A stretch of 64,000 nucleotides of DNA from Promethearchaeota archaeon (GCA_029838195.1 JALGVJ010000002.1:124001-188000); one strand, 5' to 3'. Shown: positions 9,228 through 18,322, numbered from the stretch's first letter. The notes: generated from the sequence alone by a model not told the origin. Numbers and translations: made by a program.

Positions 9228-10268
9228 TTAATTACATATTATTTTTTTTAAAAATTTTAGGAGCCAAGCAGTTAAAACGGGTTGTAAATCATTTTTCCAT
9301 GCCAATCCATCTAATTTTTTCATGGCTCCTTTTTCCCTAATATGCTTCAATTGAGAGTCTAAATCTTCTAGTAAAGTTTCTTTCCGGTATATTCTTTTAT
9401 ACTTTTCCGTTAGACCCGAATGTATGTCTCTGATTAAACTTTCTTTCATTAGAGATTCAAATTCTTTTAATTCATAAAAACTTCCAAATTTGAAATAACC
9501 CGTGAGGAACTGAGCCACGGCTTTTTCTATTTCCTTCTCAAGAATTTCAGTTTTAGCAATGCAATAAGATTTAATTAGCCGCTCTAGAAGAGAACCATTG
9601 AATTCACAAGCAAGGAGCCGCTTGTTATTTTTTTTAGAAAAGAGTTCCTTTTTGATTGTATTTTGTTCTCGCCTTGATTTTAAGACATCAGTATAATCTG
9701 CTTTTATGATAGATGATAGACCCGTGCGTAATGTATTAATTCTAGTGGAGATTTTTTTATTTCCAAGGAAAAGTGTGGGAGAATAGTTTACATATTTTGA
9801 TTCTAATTTTTCAAGCTCTTCTGATGATTCTATAAAATTCGTAAAAAAATGGTGATAAAGCAAGCTTACATCATGTTCTTTTATGTTTTCATTAAATAAG
9901 TTGAATCGAAGATATTCATCATAATCAAGAAAGAATTTAAAAATGCAATCATCTACGGGTAAGTCATTGTCATTTTCAGGGTAATTTGTCCTCACTAAGT
10001 ATTTTTTATATGATAATCGAATTTCTTGGGCTCTAATCCATTCAAATGCCAAATGTGTTAAAGTTTTCCCTTTTTTTAATTTTTCTTCATATTTTTTTAA
10101 GAAAAAAGTTAGATATTTTATTGAATTTCCGATGGAATTATTTAATAAGAATCTAGCAGTTATTTCTTCTTGGGAATGAGAAGAAAACTGATTTTTTACT
10201 CGTTTATAAAAAAAATTTAATTTTTTTTCATCGATTTTATATAATTGTTCAATCTCTCTTTTTATCAT
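9228..10268 (-). CDS. Hypothetical helical protein, second gene of a pair
   Basis: A 346-residue, lysine- and glutamate-rich, predicted all-helical soluble protein. No domain was recognised. There are no signal peptide, TM helices or metal motifs. The C-terminal third has heptad-like spacing (LLEDLDSQLKHIREKGAMKK) and ends in a hydrophobic LLKFLKKIICN. It starts 21 nt after the stop of the 337-residue gene at 10290, so the two are cotranscribed and may form a complex. Codon use matches the neighbours, so it looks like a resident gene. The product is unknown. Confidence 0.55.
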   Translation of the reverse strand: MIKREIEQLYKIDEKKLNFFYKRVKNQFSSHSQEEITARFLLNNSIGNSIKYLTFFLKKYEEKLKKGKTLTHLAFEWIRAQEIRLSYKKYLVRTNYPENDNDLPVDDCIFKFFLDYDEYLRFNLFNENIKEHDVSLLYHHFFTNFIESSEELEKLESKYVNYSPTLFLGNKKISTRINTLRTGLSSIIKADYTDVLKSRREQNTIKKELFSKKNNKRLLACEFNGSLLERLIKSYCIAKTEILEKEIEKAVAQFLTGYFKFGSFYELKEFESLMKESLIRDIHSGLTEKYKRIYRKETLLEDLDSQLKHIREKGAMKKLDGLAWKNDLQPVLTAWLLKFLKKIICN

Positions 10269-10289
10269 TTTCTCATCACTTAATATGAA

Positions 10290-11303
10290 TTATTCTCTTT
10301 TATCTAAAAGAAGCTTAATTTTATTCAATTCTTCCTCAGAATTAAGGCCCCAAGGAGTTAGATTCAATTCGGAATTTATCTCAATAATTAAATCATCTAA
10401 ATTTTTTTTTGAATCTAAACCACTTCTTAATTTTTTTCTAAAAAATGCTATATTAGTTGGAAATCCTTCCTTTTTTATATTTGTAGGAGTCAATATTACA
10501 CCATAACTTTTTTTATGAGAATTTGAAATAAGGAATTCTTCTAAATAGAAAATCTTCTTTTGGTTTGAGCTTAAATTAATTTGTCGAATGTTAGAGTACA
10601 CTCCTCTAATTTCAAATAAATTCAAGGTTTCATTGATTAGCTTCTCGTAATAGTCTGGTAAAACAGCTAATACATAAAAAGAAGGAAGTTCCTTTCCGTG
10701 CTGTTTTATAAATGAAGGATCAAATGTATACAGGTTTCCTTGTTTACTTTTGCCGACACTTTCTCTCTCGATAACTCCTAAGCATTCATATCTTGTTTGC
10801 TCTTCCCAATATATTTTTCTTGCAGCTCCTAGTGAATAATTAATCAAATTAAGACCTCTTTTTAACTCATTTTTTATGATTAATTCTTCATTTACTTGGC
10901 TTTTTGAAGCTTTATTAATATAACGATCTTCGATGATGCTAGGATGAATGTATTTCTTTAATTCATCATGGATTAGCCTTATATCTTCAGTATAAGGAGA
11001 ACCAATAAAGGTAAATAGGTTTGTCGTGCCTTGTTCAGTCTCCAAGTGGGAATTTAAGCCAAAAAACGATTGAATCACATCAATATCAGTTGAATTTTTT
11101 ATATCTAAAGAAAGGCTCGATTCTATCAATTCAATTTTCCATTGACCAAATTCAATGTCCGATTCGGCCAAAAAAACAGGTCCTAAAAACTTAAAACTTA
11201 GCATTTTCAAGTTATCCACGTTTTCCGCAGATATCTCTCGAGAATATTTAATTCTCTCATATACTAATTTATTTTCATCTGAGAAGAACAAACCACTTAG
11301 CAA
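10290..11303 (-). CDS. Hypothetical alpha/beta protein, first gene of a pair
   Basis: A 337-residue soluble protein of unknown family. The N-terminus (MLSGLFFSDENKLVYER) begins with a beta strand that could open a small longin- or roadblock-like module, but this is only a guess. The middle is mixed alpha/beta; the C-terminal region ends with NSEEELNKIKLLLDKRE, a short helix. No catalytic motif was seen. It heads a two-gene unit with the protein at 9228-10268. Alternatives cannot be ranked without structure prediction. Confidence 0.5.
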   Translation of the reverse strand: MLSGLFFSDENKLVYERIKYSREISAENVDNLKMLSFKFLGPVFLAESDIEFGQWKIELIESSLSLDIKNSTDIDVIQSFFGLNSHLETEQGTTNLFTFIGSPYTEDIRLIHDELKKYIHPSIIEDRYINKASKSQVNEELIIKNELKRGLNLINYSLGAARKIYWEEQTRYECLGVIERESVGKSKQGNLYTFDPSFIKQHGKELPSFYVLAVLPDYYEKLINETLNLFEIRGVYSNIRQINLSSNQKKIFYLEEFLISNSHKKSYGVILTPTNIKKEGFPTNIAFFRKKLRSGLDSKKNLDDLIIEINSELNLTPWGLNSEEELNKIKLLLDKRE

Positions 11304-11947
11304 AATAAACCCCTAAATTAAAATATAAAGTATTAAACACAATCTTAATATTTCAAAAAATTATAATTTAAAATACTTTCGTTTTAATAAAATAAATTTT
11401 GCTATTAATATCTTATTCAATCTCGTAAAGATATTTGGAAAGCTCTTGTTTAAATAAAAGTTTTATTTTCTTAATCTCAAACACGAATTTCTTTAATTAA
11501 AATAAAGCATGATCATGAATACTAGTGAAAATTTTGAAGAAATATTAAAAAAATTTTTTTTAGAGGAATTAGAAAGTATAAAAAACGAATTGGATTGCTT
11601 TTTTTAAAAAAAATAAACAAAAATTGACAGAAAAGGAGAAAAAATTAGGTAAATCAATTATTGATTATTACATTCCTAATATTAAAGAAATAGGTAATGG
11701 AGAATAAAAATTCAATTATCTCCAATCATGAAAAAAGGAAATCAAAACACCTTGACCTTTTCTAACCTATAAATTAATTTCAATTGAAAAACATTTATTA
11801 CTTAGGCTTTTGATATGATCTATTCTTTTTGGAGTGTAATGATTTCAATCATTATAATTCCCCTCACTATGGTACATGTAAAAATTATTTAATACATGCT
11901 TTAAATTATTATATTAATTAAAAATAAGGTAAAATCTTTTATTCTTC
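11304..11947. other. Divergent intergenic region with small broken ORF
   Basis: This 644-nt A/T-rich region separates two divergently transcribed unknown genes. It contains the small frameshifted ORF at 11509-11707 and a 25-codon hydrophobic ORF at 11815-11892 (MIYSFWSVMISIIIIPLTM...) too short to support. TATA-like sequence occurs around 11909-11921 upstream of the gene at 11948. Nothing else was seen. Confidence 0.4.
11509..11707 (+). pseudogene. Small charged ORF broken by a frameshift in a T7/A8 run
   Basis: ATG at 11509 opens a frame reading MIMNTSENFEEILKKFF and continuing to a stop at 11605-11607, right inside a T7A8 homopolymer. If one T is removed the frame continues as KKNKQKLTEKEKKLGKSI and then to a stop at 11705-11707, giving a helical, charged protein of about 65 residues. 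Both halves have coding-like composition. A sequencing slip in the homopolymer or a true pseudogene are both possible. The family is unknown. Confidence 0.3.
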
Positions 11948-13018
11948 ATGATTAAAAGAATTATTATCGTCCATTGGAATCGGCAGTCAGGTCCAGAGCC
12001 TATTATTCAATATCCTCCTGAAAAATCTTTTCCTAAAAAGAATATACTATTAAAAATTTGGAGCCAACATGAATTAACGAATGATTCTATAATCGACTTT
12101 TATTCTGATGAAGATAAGCAAGAATATATTTCCATCCTGCAACAACACGGAGGAGAACTGTATTATCTTCTCTTAGTACAAGAAAAAAGCGAATTCATTG
12201 GAAGCTTGATGGATTATAGTGATATTTTAGCAATATTAAGTAAAAATTTGATCGAGTTGTTAAATACTAATAAAATCACAAGAGCAGTGTACGAAGCATT
12301 TAATACCATAAACAATTACGGAAGATTAGAGAAGGAAGAAAACCTTTTAAGTTTCTTTACCGATAAAATTAAATTTACCATTTTAGAGATATTAAGAGAA
12401 GGAGTTATCTCGAAATCTGAATTGATTAATATCTTGAAGAAAGAATATGGGTTTTCTCCAGCTAATATTGATCTCTTAATAATTTCATTTATTCGAGAAC
12501 AAATGCTTATCAAACGGGATGTTCCTGGGCGTAAGGATGATTATTTTATGATAAAAGATTTATTCATAACGAGAGTGCTCCCTAAAAATTTATTTTCTCT
12601 TGTAAAAGATATGGAAAAAGAGGACTTTCAAAATTTACGCGTGCGTTTACTTTCCATTTATCGTGATTCCGATTTTGTTTCAGACATTAATGAGAAAATT
12701 CTAATAAATTTTCTAATGAATAAAGATGTATTTACTTTAATTAAAAAATTGAGAAAAACCTCTTTATTAGTTGTAGAATGCCTAAGTTTTTTAAATAATA
12801 ATGAAGACCTGTTTAATGAATTAATAGAAAATAAAATCATTTATGAGAATAAAGGATCCGTGTACCTCATATCTGATTTAAGATTTATTAAATTTACTCC
12901 TTTTTATCTCTTAAATAAATTATTAAAACGATATCATAGAAATGAAATCTCTTCCGATGAACTATTCATTCATGCAGATTTACTTGTTCGGAGCAAGAAT
13001 GAATATGAAATAATTTAG
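11948..13018 (+). CDS. Hypothetical protein, possible longin-like N-terminus plus winged helix
   Basis: A 356-residue soluble protein without a recognised family. The N-terminal 110 residues start with a beta strand (MIKRIIIVHWNRQSG) and have a beta-alpha pattern followed by an amphipathic helix (DILAILSKNLIELLN), which is how longin/profilin-like modules in Asgard and eukaryotic trafficking proteins look; this is inference from pattern only. The region 125-200 (KIKFTILEILREG, SELINILKKEYGF, IDLLIISFIREQMLIKR) has the spacing of a winged-helix domain. The rest is helical and acidic. It is convergent with the gene at 13025 (6-nt gap). A regulatory or small-GTPase-partner role is possible but not shown. 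Confidence 0.5.
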   Translation: MIKRIIIVHWNRQSGPEPIIQYPPEKSFPKKNILLKIWSQHELTNDSIIDFYSDEDKQEYISILQQHGGELYYLLLVQEKSEFIGSLMDYSDILAILSKNLIELLNTNKITRAVYEAFNTINNYGRLEKEENLLSFFTDKIKFTILEILREGVISKSELINILKKEYGFSPANIDLLIISFIREQMLIKRDVPGRKDDYFMIKDLFITRVLPKNLFSLVKDMEKEDFQNLRVRLLSIYRDSDFVSDINEKILINFLMNKDVFTLIKKLRKTSLLVVECLSFLNNNEDLFNELIENKIIYENKGSVYLISDLRFIKFTPFYLLNKLLKRYHRNEISSDELFIHADLLVRSKNEYEII

Positions 13019-13024
13019 AAAAGG

Positions 13025-13609
13025 TTAAATCTCTACATGAAATGGTAATTTAAAATAGTAAGAAGGCTTTATGTTAAGAGTCTTAACTACAGAAAGATAA
13101 TTTGGTTCAAATACTTGAAGATAGGGCGGTTTTTCGCCTTCTTCTTTTTTAATTTTTGAACTAATAAAAAAATGGGGAACGTAGGCGGGAACTAATACAT
13201 TAATTCCAACTTGGTATTCTAAACCAATTAGATCTTCAATCTTTAATCTAGAGATTTGGTCTTTTAATAACTCTAATTTCGAATCGAGTGATTTTCTCAA
13301 TAGTTTTTTCATGAAGGAAGGGGAAAAATTAGGTACAACTAGATAGGGTTTAGCATTAATTTTCATGCTTGCCTTGAGTTGAACAACCCATTCTGGAAAA
13401 GGATGAATTTCTAATAACCTTTCTCTTTCTAAATCTAAAACCAAATCTCCTACCAAAAGAGTTCCCAAATCATGGGAATATCTTTCTTTAAATAGCTTGA
13501 TATCCTCATTGGGTTGTTGGATTTCAAATAAATGGGCATATATCTCTTTATTTTCTTGATAACATTTAAAATTAATAATTTTTTTAATTTTTAGGGCACG
13601 GTCACTCAT
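13025..13609 (-). CDS. Hypothetical protein, 194 residues
   Basis: A soluble, mixed alpha/beta protein of 194 residues. It has no TM segment, no Cys-rich site and no recognised motif. The middle holds a long charged helix (FMKKLLRKSLDSKLELLKD). The C-terminus is beta-rich and ends in YYFKLPFHVEI. The gene is convergent with the one at 11948 and stands alone on its strand. Codon use is like its neighbours. I cannot name a family. Confidence 0.5.
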   Translation of the reverse strand: MSDRALKIKKIINFKCYQENKEIYAHLFEIQQPNEDIKLFKERYSHDLGTLLVGDLVLDLERERLLEIHPFPEWVVQLKASMKINAKPYLVVPNFSPSFMKKLLRKSLDSKLELLKDQISRLKIEDLIGLEYQVGINVLVPAYVPHFFISSKIKKEEGEKPPYLQVFEPNYLSVVKTLNIKPSYYFKLPFHVEI

Positions 13610-13711
13610 TAAAATCCATTTAAATTTATTTTTAGTATATATAAAATTATTTTATTTAAAAAGGCCATAATATTAATAAAATAATTTAATAAAAAAGAAA
13701 AAGCCTCCTTT

Positions 13712-14590
13712 TTAAATACGTTTTAATAGAAATTCGACTAATCGTCGATTTTTTTTAACATTTTCATAAACTTTAAAGTGGTTGGCTTCGAGAAATTCTT
13801 TTAAGGAATCCCAATCTTTCTTAATTTCGTCGGATAGGTCTTTTAAAATAACCTTTAATGGTTCAAATTCATTTGTATAAATTAACTCATCATTTACCCG
13901 GTTAGCCTCCTTTGAGAGTAGAAATAAGTAGTAGTCAATTAAATCCTCAGGATTCATGACATTATCCGGTTTATTCCCATCTCCAGCTTTCTCGCCTCTT
14001 AATAATTTTGTGTCTACCATCGTAGGCAGAATTGAATTGATGGTTATATTTTCTTTTTTATATTCTAATGCCAATGCTTTTTGCAATCCTACTACGCCGT
14101 ATTTTGAAGCCGTATACGCCGCAAATTTCGGCATGGCATTCGGATATGCTGCACTTCCGGTGATGATGAATCTTGCCTTATCCTTTTTATCATCCCTCTT
14201 TAGGTAAGGAAATGCCGCTTTAAATGCATGAAATACTCCGTTTATATTCACATTGATAATGGTTGCAAATTTTTCAGGACTAAATTCGTGTGTATTCCAT
14301 CTCCCTGAAGCTCCTGCATTTGCTATCACAGCGTTTAAAGGACCTAACTCGTCATAAAAATATTTGAATAATTTCTCTATTTCTTCATAATTCGTAACAT
14401 CAGCTGTTTTTATTACAATTTTACCCGATACACCAAGATTTTCAATTTCTTTTTTAACTTGTTCTAATTCTTCTAAAGTTCTTGAGGTTAGTCCTACATT
14501 TGCCCCTTCCCTTGCACATGCTATAGCCACGGCTTTCCCGATGCCTCGTCCCGAACCCGTGATTACAATATTTTTATTTTTTAAAAGCAA
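13712..14590 (-). CDS. Short-chain dehydrogenase/reductase
   Basis: A 292-residue SDR enzyme with an NAD(P)-binding Rossmann fold. The glycine motif TGSGRGIG is at about residues 11-18, the NAGAS motif at about 91-95, the catalytic Ser in FIITGSAAYP near 142, and the YTASK catalytic Tyr/Lys motif near 161-165. LTSRT at the end of the second strand has an Arg, which favours NADP(H). The C-terminus is about 40 residues longer than a minimal classical SDR and is lysine-rich. The substrate cannot be inferred and the neighbours give no help. Confidence 0.85.
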   Translation of the reverse strand: MLLKNKNIVITGSGRGIGKAVAIACAREGANVGLTSRTLEELEQVKKEIENLGVSGKIVIKTADVTNYEEIEKLFKYFYDELGPLNAVIANAGASGRWNTHEFSPEKFATIINVNINGVFHAFKAAFPYLKRDDKKDKARFIITGSAAYPNAMPKFAAYTASKYGVVGLQKALALEYKKENITINSILPTMVDTKLLRGEKAGDGNKPDNVMNPEDLIDYYLFLLSKEANRVNDELIYTNEFEPLKVILKDLSDEIKKDWDSLKEFLEANHFKVYENVKKNRRLVEFLLKRI

Positions 14591-14886
14591 TTTTTCACCT
14601 TTTTTTCTTAAAATTTTTGTTTAATGAATCATGATGCTTGGTTTAATCATTATCCTTAATATGTGAAAAATTTTTTCCTTAATTAGAGGAATTTTAATTA
14701 TTCTACAACTTCTTTTTAAAATTTAAAAGTTAGGATCTTTTCAGTTAAAAAGTAAAAAAAATTAGCAGCAGAGGTTATTACATTCCTTAAAGTAAAATAA
14801 CAATTTAGGAAGAGTAAAAATTTAAAAATTCTTTTTAGTATAAATATTATAATTTAATTCATTTCAAATTAATTCAGAAAAAAGTC

Positions 14887-15636
14887 ATGAGTTTTATAAC
14901 AGAAGGTAAAGCGGCTTTAAAAAAAATCATATCAGTAGTCGAGGAAATCGATAATTTAAACATAGATTCAATGCCTAGAATTAAAGAATACTCTCAAAAT
15001 CTTCTAGAAATGATTGGCGATTTTGAAAACACCAGACTAAATAACTTAAAAAAGATTGAAACAAATACAGAAGAGATCAATTCACTAAAGAACAAGATTT
15101 CTCAAAATAATCGAGATATTGCTAATTTAGAGGAAAAAAATCAAGAATTAATGAAAAATAGAGACAATCTCTTGAATAGGATTCAAGAAAAACAAAAGGA
15201 AATTGTGGATACCCAAGACCAAATTAAAGCAAAAAAAGAAGAGTTAGAAGCAAGAACCCAGAGATTAGAGGAACTGGAAGCAAGGATCACGGAATTGAAC
15301 CAATTACAAACAGAAATCGAAGAGAAACTGAAAAAATTAGAAGAAGATCTAAAAGAAGAGTACGAGAAAAAAAATACTTATCTTCGTACCTTTAAAAATC
15401 GAGTAGAAGCTATTAAATCCTTGATTAGAAAAGATTACATTCGTTCTGATCAATTAAAGGTTATAAAATCGCTTCAAGTTGATGCGGCTTTAGATATTAA
15501 AGGCATATCTTCGGCTACGGGTATACCTATAGATAGAGTTAAATTAATCCTTTCCCAAATGGTTCAAGCCAATGGCCCTATTGAATATGATCCTAAAGCA
15601 GGTGTAGTTACATTAAAGGAGGAGGTTGATTTCTAA
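14887..15636 (+). CDS. Coiled-coil protein with C-terminal winged helix (A)
   Basis: A 249-residue protein with a long coiled coil (about residues 50-165; clear heptads in LEEKNQELMKNRDNLLNRIQ and QRLEELEARITELNQLQTEI) and a C-terminal winged-helix-like domain (about 180-245; IKSLQVDAALDIKGISSATG, IDRVKLILSQM, then a beta wing PIEYDPKAGVVTL). It overlaps the next gene by 1 nt (TAATG), so the two are translationally coupled, and the second gene has the same layout. Heterodimer formation through the coiled coils is the natural inference. The layout recalls chromosome- or ESCRT-type scaffold proteins, but no family could be assigned. A T/A-rich promoter region (AGTATAAATATTATAA, about 14838-14853) lies 35-50 nt upstream. 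Confidence 0.65.
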   Translation: MSFITEGKAALKKIISVVEEIDNLNIDSMPRIKEYSQNLLEMIGDFENTRLNNLKKIETNTEEINSLKNKISQNNRDIANLEEKNQELMKNRDNLLNRIQEKQKEIVDTQDQIKAKKEELEARTQRLEELEARITELNQLQTEIEEKLKKLEEDLKEEYEKKNTYLRTFKNRVEAIKSLIRKDYIRSDQLKVIKSLQVDAALDIKGISSATGIPIDRVKLILSQMVQANGPIEYDPKAGVVTLKEEVDF

Positions 15637-16361
15637 TGGTAAAAGAAATACTTGGACAAATAGAACAATTTGAAACGACATTTGATACCTATTTGCAATT
15701 ATTGAAAAAAAATAACGATGAGATATATCAGAACATCAGTATAACTTGGAAAAAAATGCAAGAAGCACTTAAAGAAAATGATGAATTGCTAAAAACCTTA
15801 TCACAACAGACTTCTGAATTGACCGAATTGCGCACGAAAAGCGAAGAATTAGATAAAACCATCGAAGCTTTAAACGAAAAAAGAGAGAATCTCAATTCAA
15901 AAATTAATGAATTGAATGCTGCTTTAGAAACTGCCGTCAACGACTTAAAAAATCCCCAATTAGAACTTGAGAACTTAAATTCGAAGCTTCAAGTAGTAAA
16001 TGAAAAAATAAGTGCTAAGGAAAATGAGAAAACCGCATTAGACCAAAGAAGGATTGAAAATGAAAATAAAGAGCAAGCCTTGAATGCCGAATACGGCAAG
16101 AAGATGGAAGAATTAGAAAAACAAATCCAACAACTAAAAAGAGAAAACTTCTTCAGTTCGTTCCTCATTGACCATTCAGATGAAGAAATCCATGAAGTCG
16201 ATATCTTAGCCATTATAATGGAGAAAAAATCGGCAAAATTAGATGAGTTGAAAAAATTATTAGATATTCCTCCTATTATGGCTCAGAGAACAATAATGCA
16301 ACTTGGAGTGAAGGGTATACTTAAAATTGATGAAGGTTCTGGGACAGTGAGCTTATTATAA
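15636..16361 (+). CDS. Coiled-coil protein with C-terminal winged helix (B)
   Basis: A 241-residue partner of the preceding gene with the same order of parts: a short N-terminal helical segment, a coiled coil from about 40 to 168 (SEELDKTIEALNEKRENLNS, LNSKLQVVNEKISAKENEKT) and a winged-helix-like C-terminus (about 178-241; VDILAIIMEKKSAKLDELKK, IPPIMAQRTIMQLGVKG, IDEGSGTVSLL). Start ATG 15636 uses the A of the upstream stop codon TAA, and GGAGG at 15619-15623 lies about 12 nt upstream as a ribosome-binding site. Sequence similarity to partner A is only in pattern. The function is unknown. Confidence 0.65.
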   Translation: MVKEILGQIEQFETTFDTYLQLLKKNNDEIYQNISITWKKMQEALKENDELLKTLSQQTSELTELRTKSEELDKTIEALNEKRENLNSKINELNAALETAVNDLKNPQLELENLNSKLQVVNEKISAKENEKTALDQRRIENENKEQALNAEYGKKMEELEKQIQQLKRENFFSSFLIDHSDEEIHEVDILAIIMEKKSAKLDELKKLLDIPPIMAQRTIMQLGVKGILKIDEGSGTVSLL

Positions 16362-16584
16362 TAATTAAAAATAGTTTAATGATTATTTTTGAGTTATTTA
16401 TTTTTCCTTTATTTTTCTTTTAAAATTAAGAAATAATATAGAAATAATTCTTGCTAAAAATTGTATGAGAACTTAATATTTTTTATTCTGGAAAAAATAA
16501 ACTTAAAATGAAAGGTTTTTCTGATTGTTTTCTTTTTTTTAAATTAAATCTCATTATTAATTAGTATTTTTCAGAATTATTCTT

Positions 16585-17340
16585 ATGTATAATCATAATC
16601 TAAGAAGTAGAAAATATTTTAATCGATTTGAATTAAAATATCTAATTTCTTTAAAAACTCGTGATAATATCATCAAATATATAACTCCCTTGATGAAATT
16701 AGATCCGCATATAAAATATTACAATTATGAAGTTAGAAGTTTATATTTTGACTCTTTTTTTGGAAATTTTTATTTTGATAAAATTGATGGATTAAAACAA
16801 CGTGTAAAATTAAGAGTTCGATTTTATCCTGATCAAAAAAAATGTAATGATGAATTAGCCTTTATTGAAATAAAAAAAAAAAATAATGAAAATGTAATTA
16901 AGCAGAGGATAATAGTACCTCTTAATGATGTTTTTCAAATAATTGATGCAAATTCTCAAAAAGCAAAAGATTTTTACAATAATGCAACTCTTCATGAAAA
17001 AAAAATATTAAATGAAATTTGGTATTTAAAAAGAAAATATCATCTTCATCCTATCAGTGTAGTGATTTATCAGCGCCAAGCATTCCAATCTAAAATAGAA
17101 AAAACTTTCAGAGTTACTTTTGATTCAAAAATTAAAGCACGAAATTTCAATTTTAATTTAAAAGAAAAAGAGGGTACTAAATTTATAATTCCCCAAAACC
17201 TTATTATAATGGAATTAAAATTTAATAGTGTTATCCCTAATTGGGCATTAAATATATTACAAGGTAATGATTGTATTCATGAAAAAATTTCAAAATATGC
17301 TTTAGGTTTAAATAAAATTCACACTTTCCGTTTAATATAA
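16585..17340 (+). CDS. VTC-domain protein (polyphosphate polymerase-like)
   Basis: A 251-residue protein consisting of one VTC domain, the fold of the yeast vacuolar polyphosphate polymerase Vtc4 (triphosphate tunnel metalloenzyme superfamily). Recognisable parts are FNRFELKYLIS at the N-terminus, EVRSLYFDS (about 45-53), the basic tunnel strand RVKLRVRFYPD, FIEIKKKNN, VIYQRQAFQS (about 155-164), FRVTFDSKI, IIMELKFN (acidic metal ligand plus Lys) and KISKYALGL near the end. The alternating basic and acidic residues on strands are kept, so an active tunnel is likely. It is followed 42 nt later by a DUF4956 gene, and a CotH-type gene faces both. This trio recurs in bacteria as far as I recall, with unknown joint function. 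Confidence 0.85.
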   Translation: MYNHNLRSRKYFNRFELKYLISLKTRDNIIKYITPLMKLDPHIKYYNYEVRSLYFDSFFGNFYFDKIDGLKQRVKLRVRFYPDQKKCNDELAFIEIKKKNNENVIKQRIIVPLNDVFQIIDANSQKAKDFYNNATLHEKKILNEIWYLKRKYHLHPISVVIYQRQAFQSKIEKTFRVTFDSKIKARNFNFNLKEKEGTKFIIPQNLIIMELKFNSVIPNWALNILQGNDCIHEKISKYALGLNKIHTFRLI

Positions 17341-17382
17341 TGTTTAATAAATTTTTTTTTTAAATTATTATTTTACTCTCAT

Positions 17383-18168
17383 ATGAAATTTCAAGAAGAA
17401 TTCCTTATTTCAAATTTTTTTTTTACGTTTATTGAAGAATCATTTTTAAATTTATATACAGATATTAGACCAATAACTGTAATAGATATCATCATAATGT
17501 TATTCTGGAGTATAATTCTCTCAACCATAATTGCAACAACCTATCGCGGGACTCATAAATCTGTTTCTTATTCACAAAATTTTACACAATCCTTAATTAT
17601 ATTGAATATTATCATTAGTGCTGTCATGTTAATTGTAGGTACCAATATTGCTCGAGCTTTTACCCTTATAGGAGCTCTTTCAATCATTCGATTCCGTACA
17701 GCTATAAAAGATACCAGGGATATCGCATTTATTTTTTTTACCATGGTAATAGGAATGGCATGTGGTGCTAGATTTTATCTTTTAGCTATAATTGTAACTT
17801 TAATTTTATGTAGTTTAATCTATTACATGTCTCATGTACAATTTGGGAGAAAACATATTCAGCAGGACATATTAGAAATGGATATACCTTTAAATGAAAA
17901 TTATGTGGATCCATTAAAACCTATTTTTGAAAAATATTTAAAATATTATACTATTTTAGGTGTTGAATCTCTCGATCCCTATAGTAATCGCGTGAGTTTT
18001 TTAATAACGTTTAAAAGTAGCAGAGCAAATCTAAAATTTTTAAAATTTAAAGAAAAAGAGCAAAATAATAGTCCGGATCAGAGAATGGAATTATTAAAGG
18101 ATCTTCAAAAAGTGGGGTTTATTAATAATATAAAATTAATTGAAGGAACGAATTCAATTGAATTATAA
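17383..18168 (+). CDS. DUF4956 membrane protein
   Basis: A 261-residue membrane protein with about four TM helices (roughly residues 25-45, 65-85, 108-128 and 130-150) and a soluble C-terminal domain of about 100 residues. The DUF4956 signature is clear: ARAFTLIGALSIIRFRTAIK followed by DTRDIAFIFFTMVIGMACGA. The C-terminal part (YYTILGVESL, VSFLITFKSS) resembles a ferredoxin-like fold, as in other members. The gene follows the VTC gene in the same direction, so the two are probably cotranscribed, and the VTC domain may act at the membrane through this protein. Biochemical function of the family is unknown. Confidence 0.85.
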   Translation: MKFQEEFLISNFFFTFIEESFLNLYTDIRPITVIDIIIMLFWSIILSTIIATTYRGTHKSVSYSQNFTQSLIILNIIISAVMLIVGTNIARAFTLIGALSIIRFRTAIKDTRDIAFIFFTMVIGMACGARFYLLAIIVTLILCSLIYYMSHVQFGRKHIQQDILEMDIPLNENYVDPLKPIFEKYLKYYTILGVESLDPYSNRVSFLITFKSSRANLKFLKFKEKEQNNSPDQRMELLKDLQKVGFINNIKLIEGTNSIEL

Positions 18169-18212
18169 TATATTTAATGATTTTTTAATTAATAATTTTT
18201 TAATCTATAAGT

Positions 18213-18270
18213 ATAAAATTGTTTTGATTTATTTTCTATAAATAAAATTGTTTTGATTTATTTTCTATAA
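18213..18270. repeat. Perfect tandem duplication of a 29-bp unit
   Basis: Two identical 29-bp copies abut (18213-18241 and 18242-18270), each beginning ATAAAATTGTTTTG and ending in TTTTCTATAA. They lie between the convergent 3' ends of the DUF4956 and CotH genes. The unit has no dyad symmetry long enough for a terminator, though its T-runs could help termination. Confidence 0.9.
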
Positions 18271-18322
18271 AAATATTATCTTCTCTATTTGATGGACCTC
18301 TCTCTTCTAAGATATAAAAATT

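Noticed and set aside
11815..11892. 25-codon hydrophobic ORF
   Set aside because: It is too short, lacks a clear ribosome-binding site, and lies in A/T-rich intergenic DNA where such peptides arise by chance.
18213..18270. CRISPR-like repeat
   Set aside because: The two copies abut without any spacer and no cas gene is in the window.
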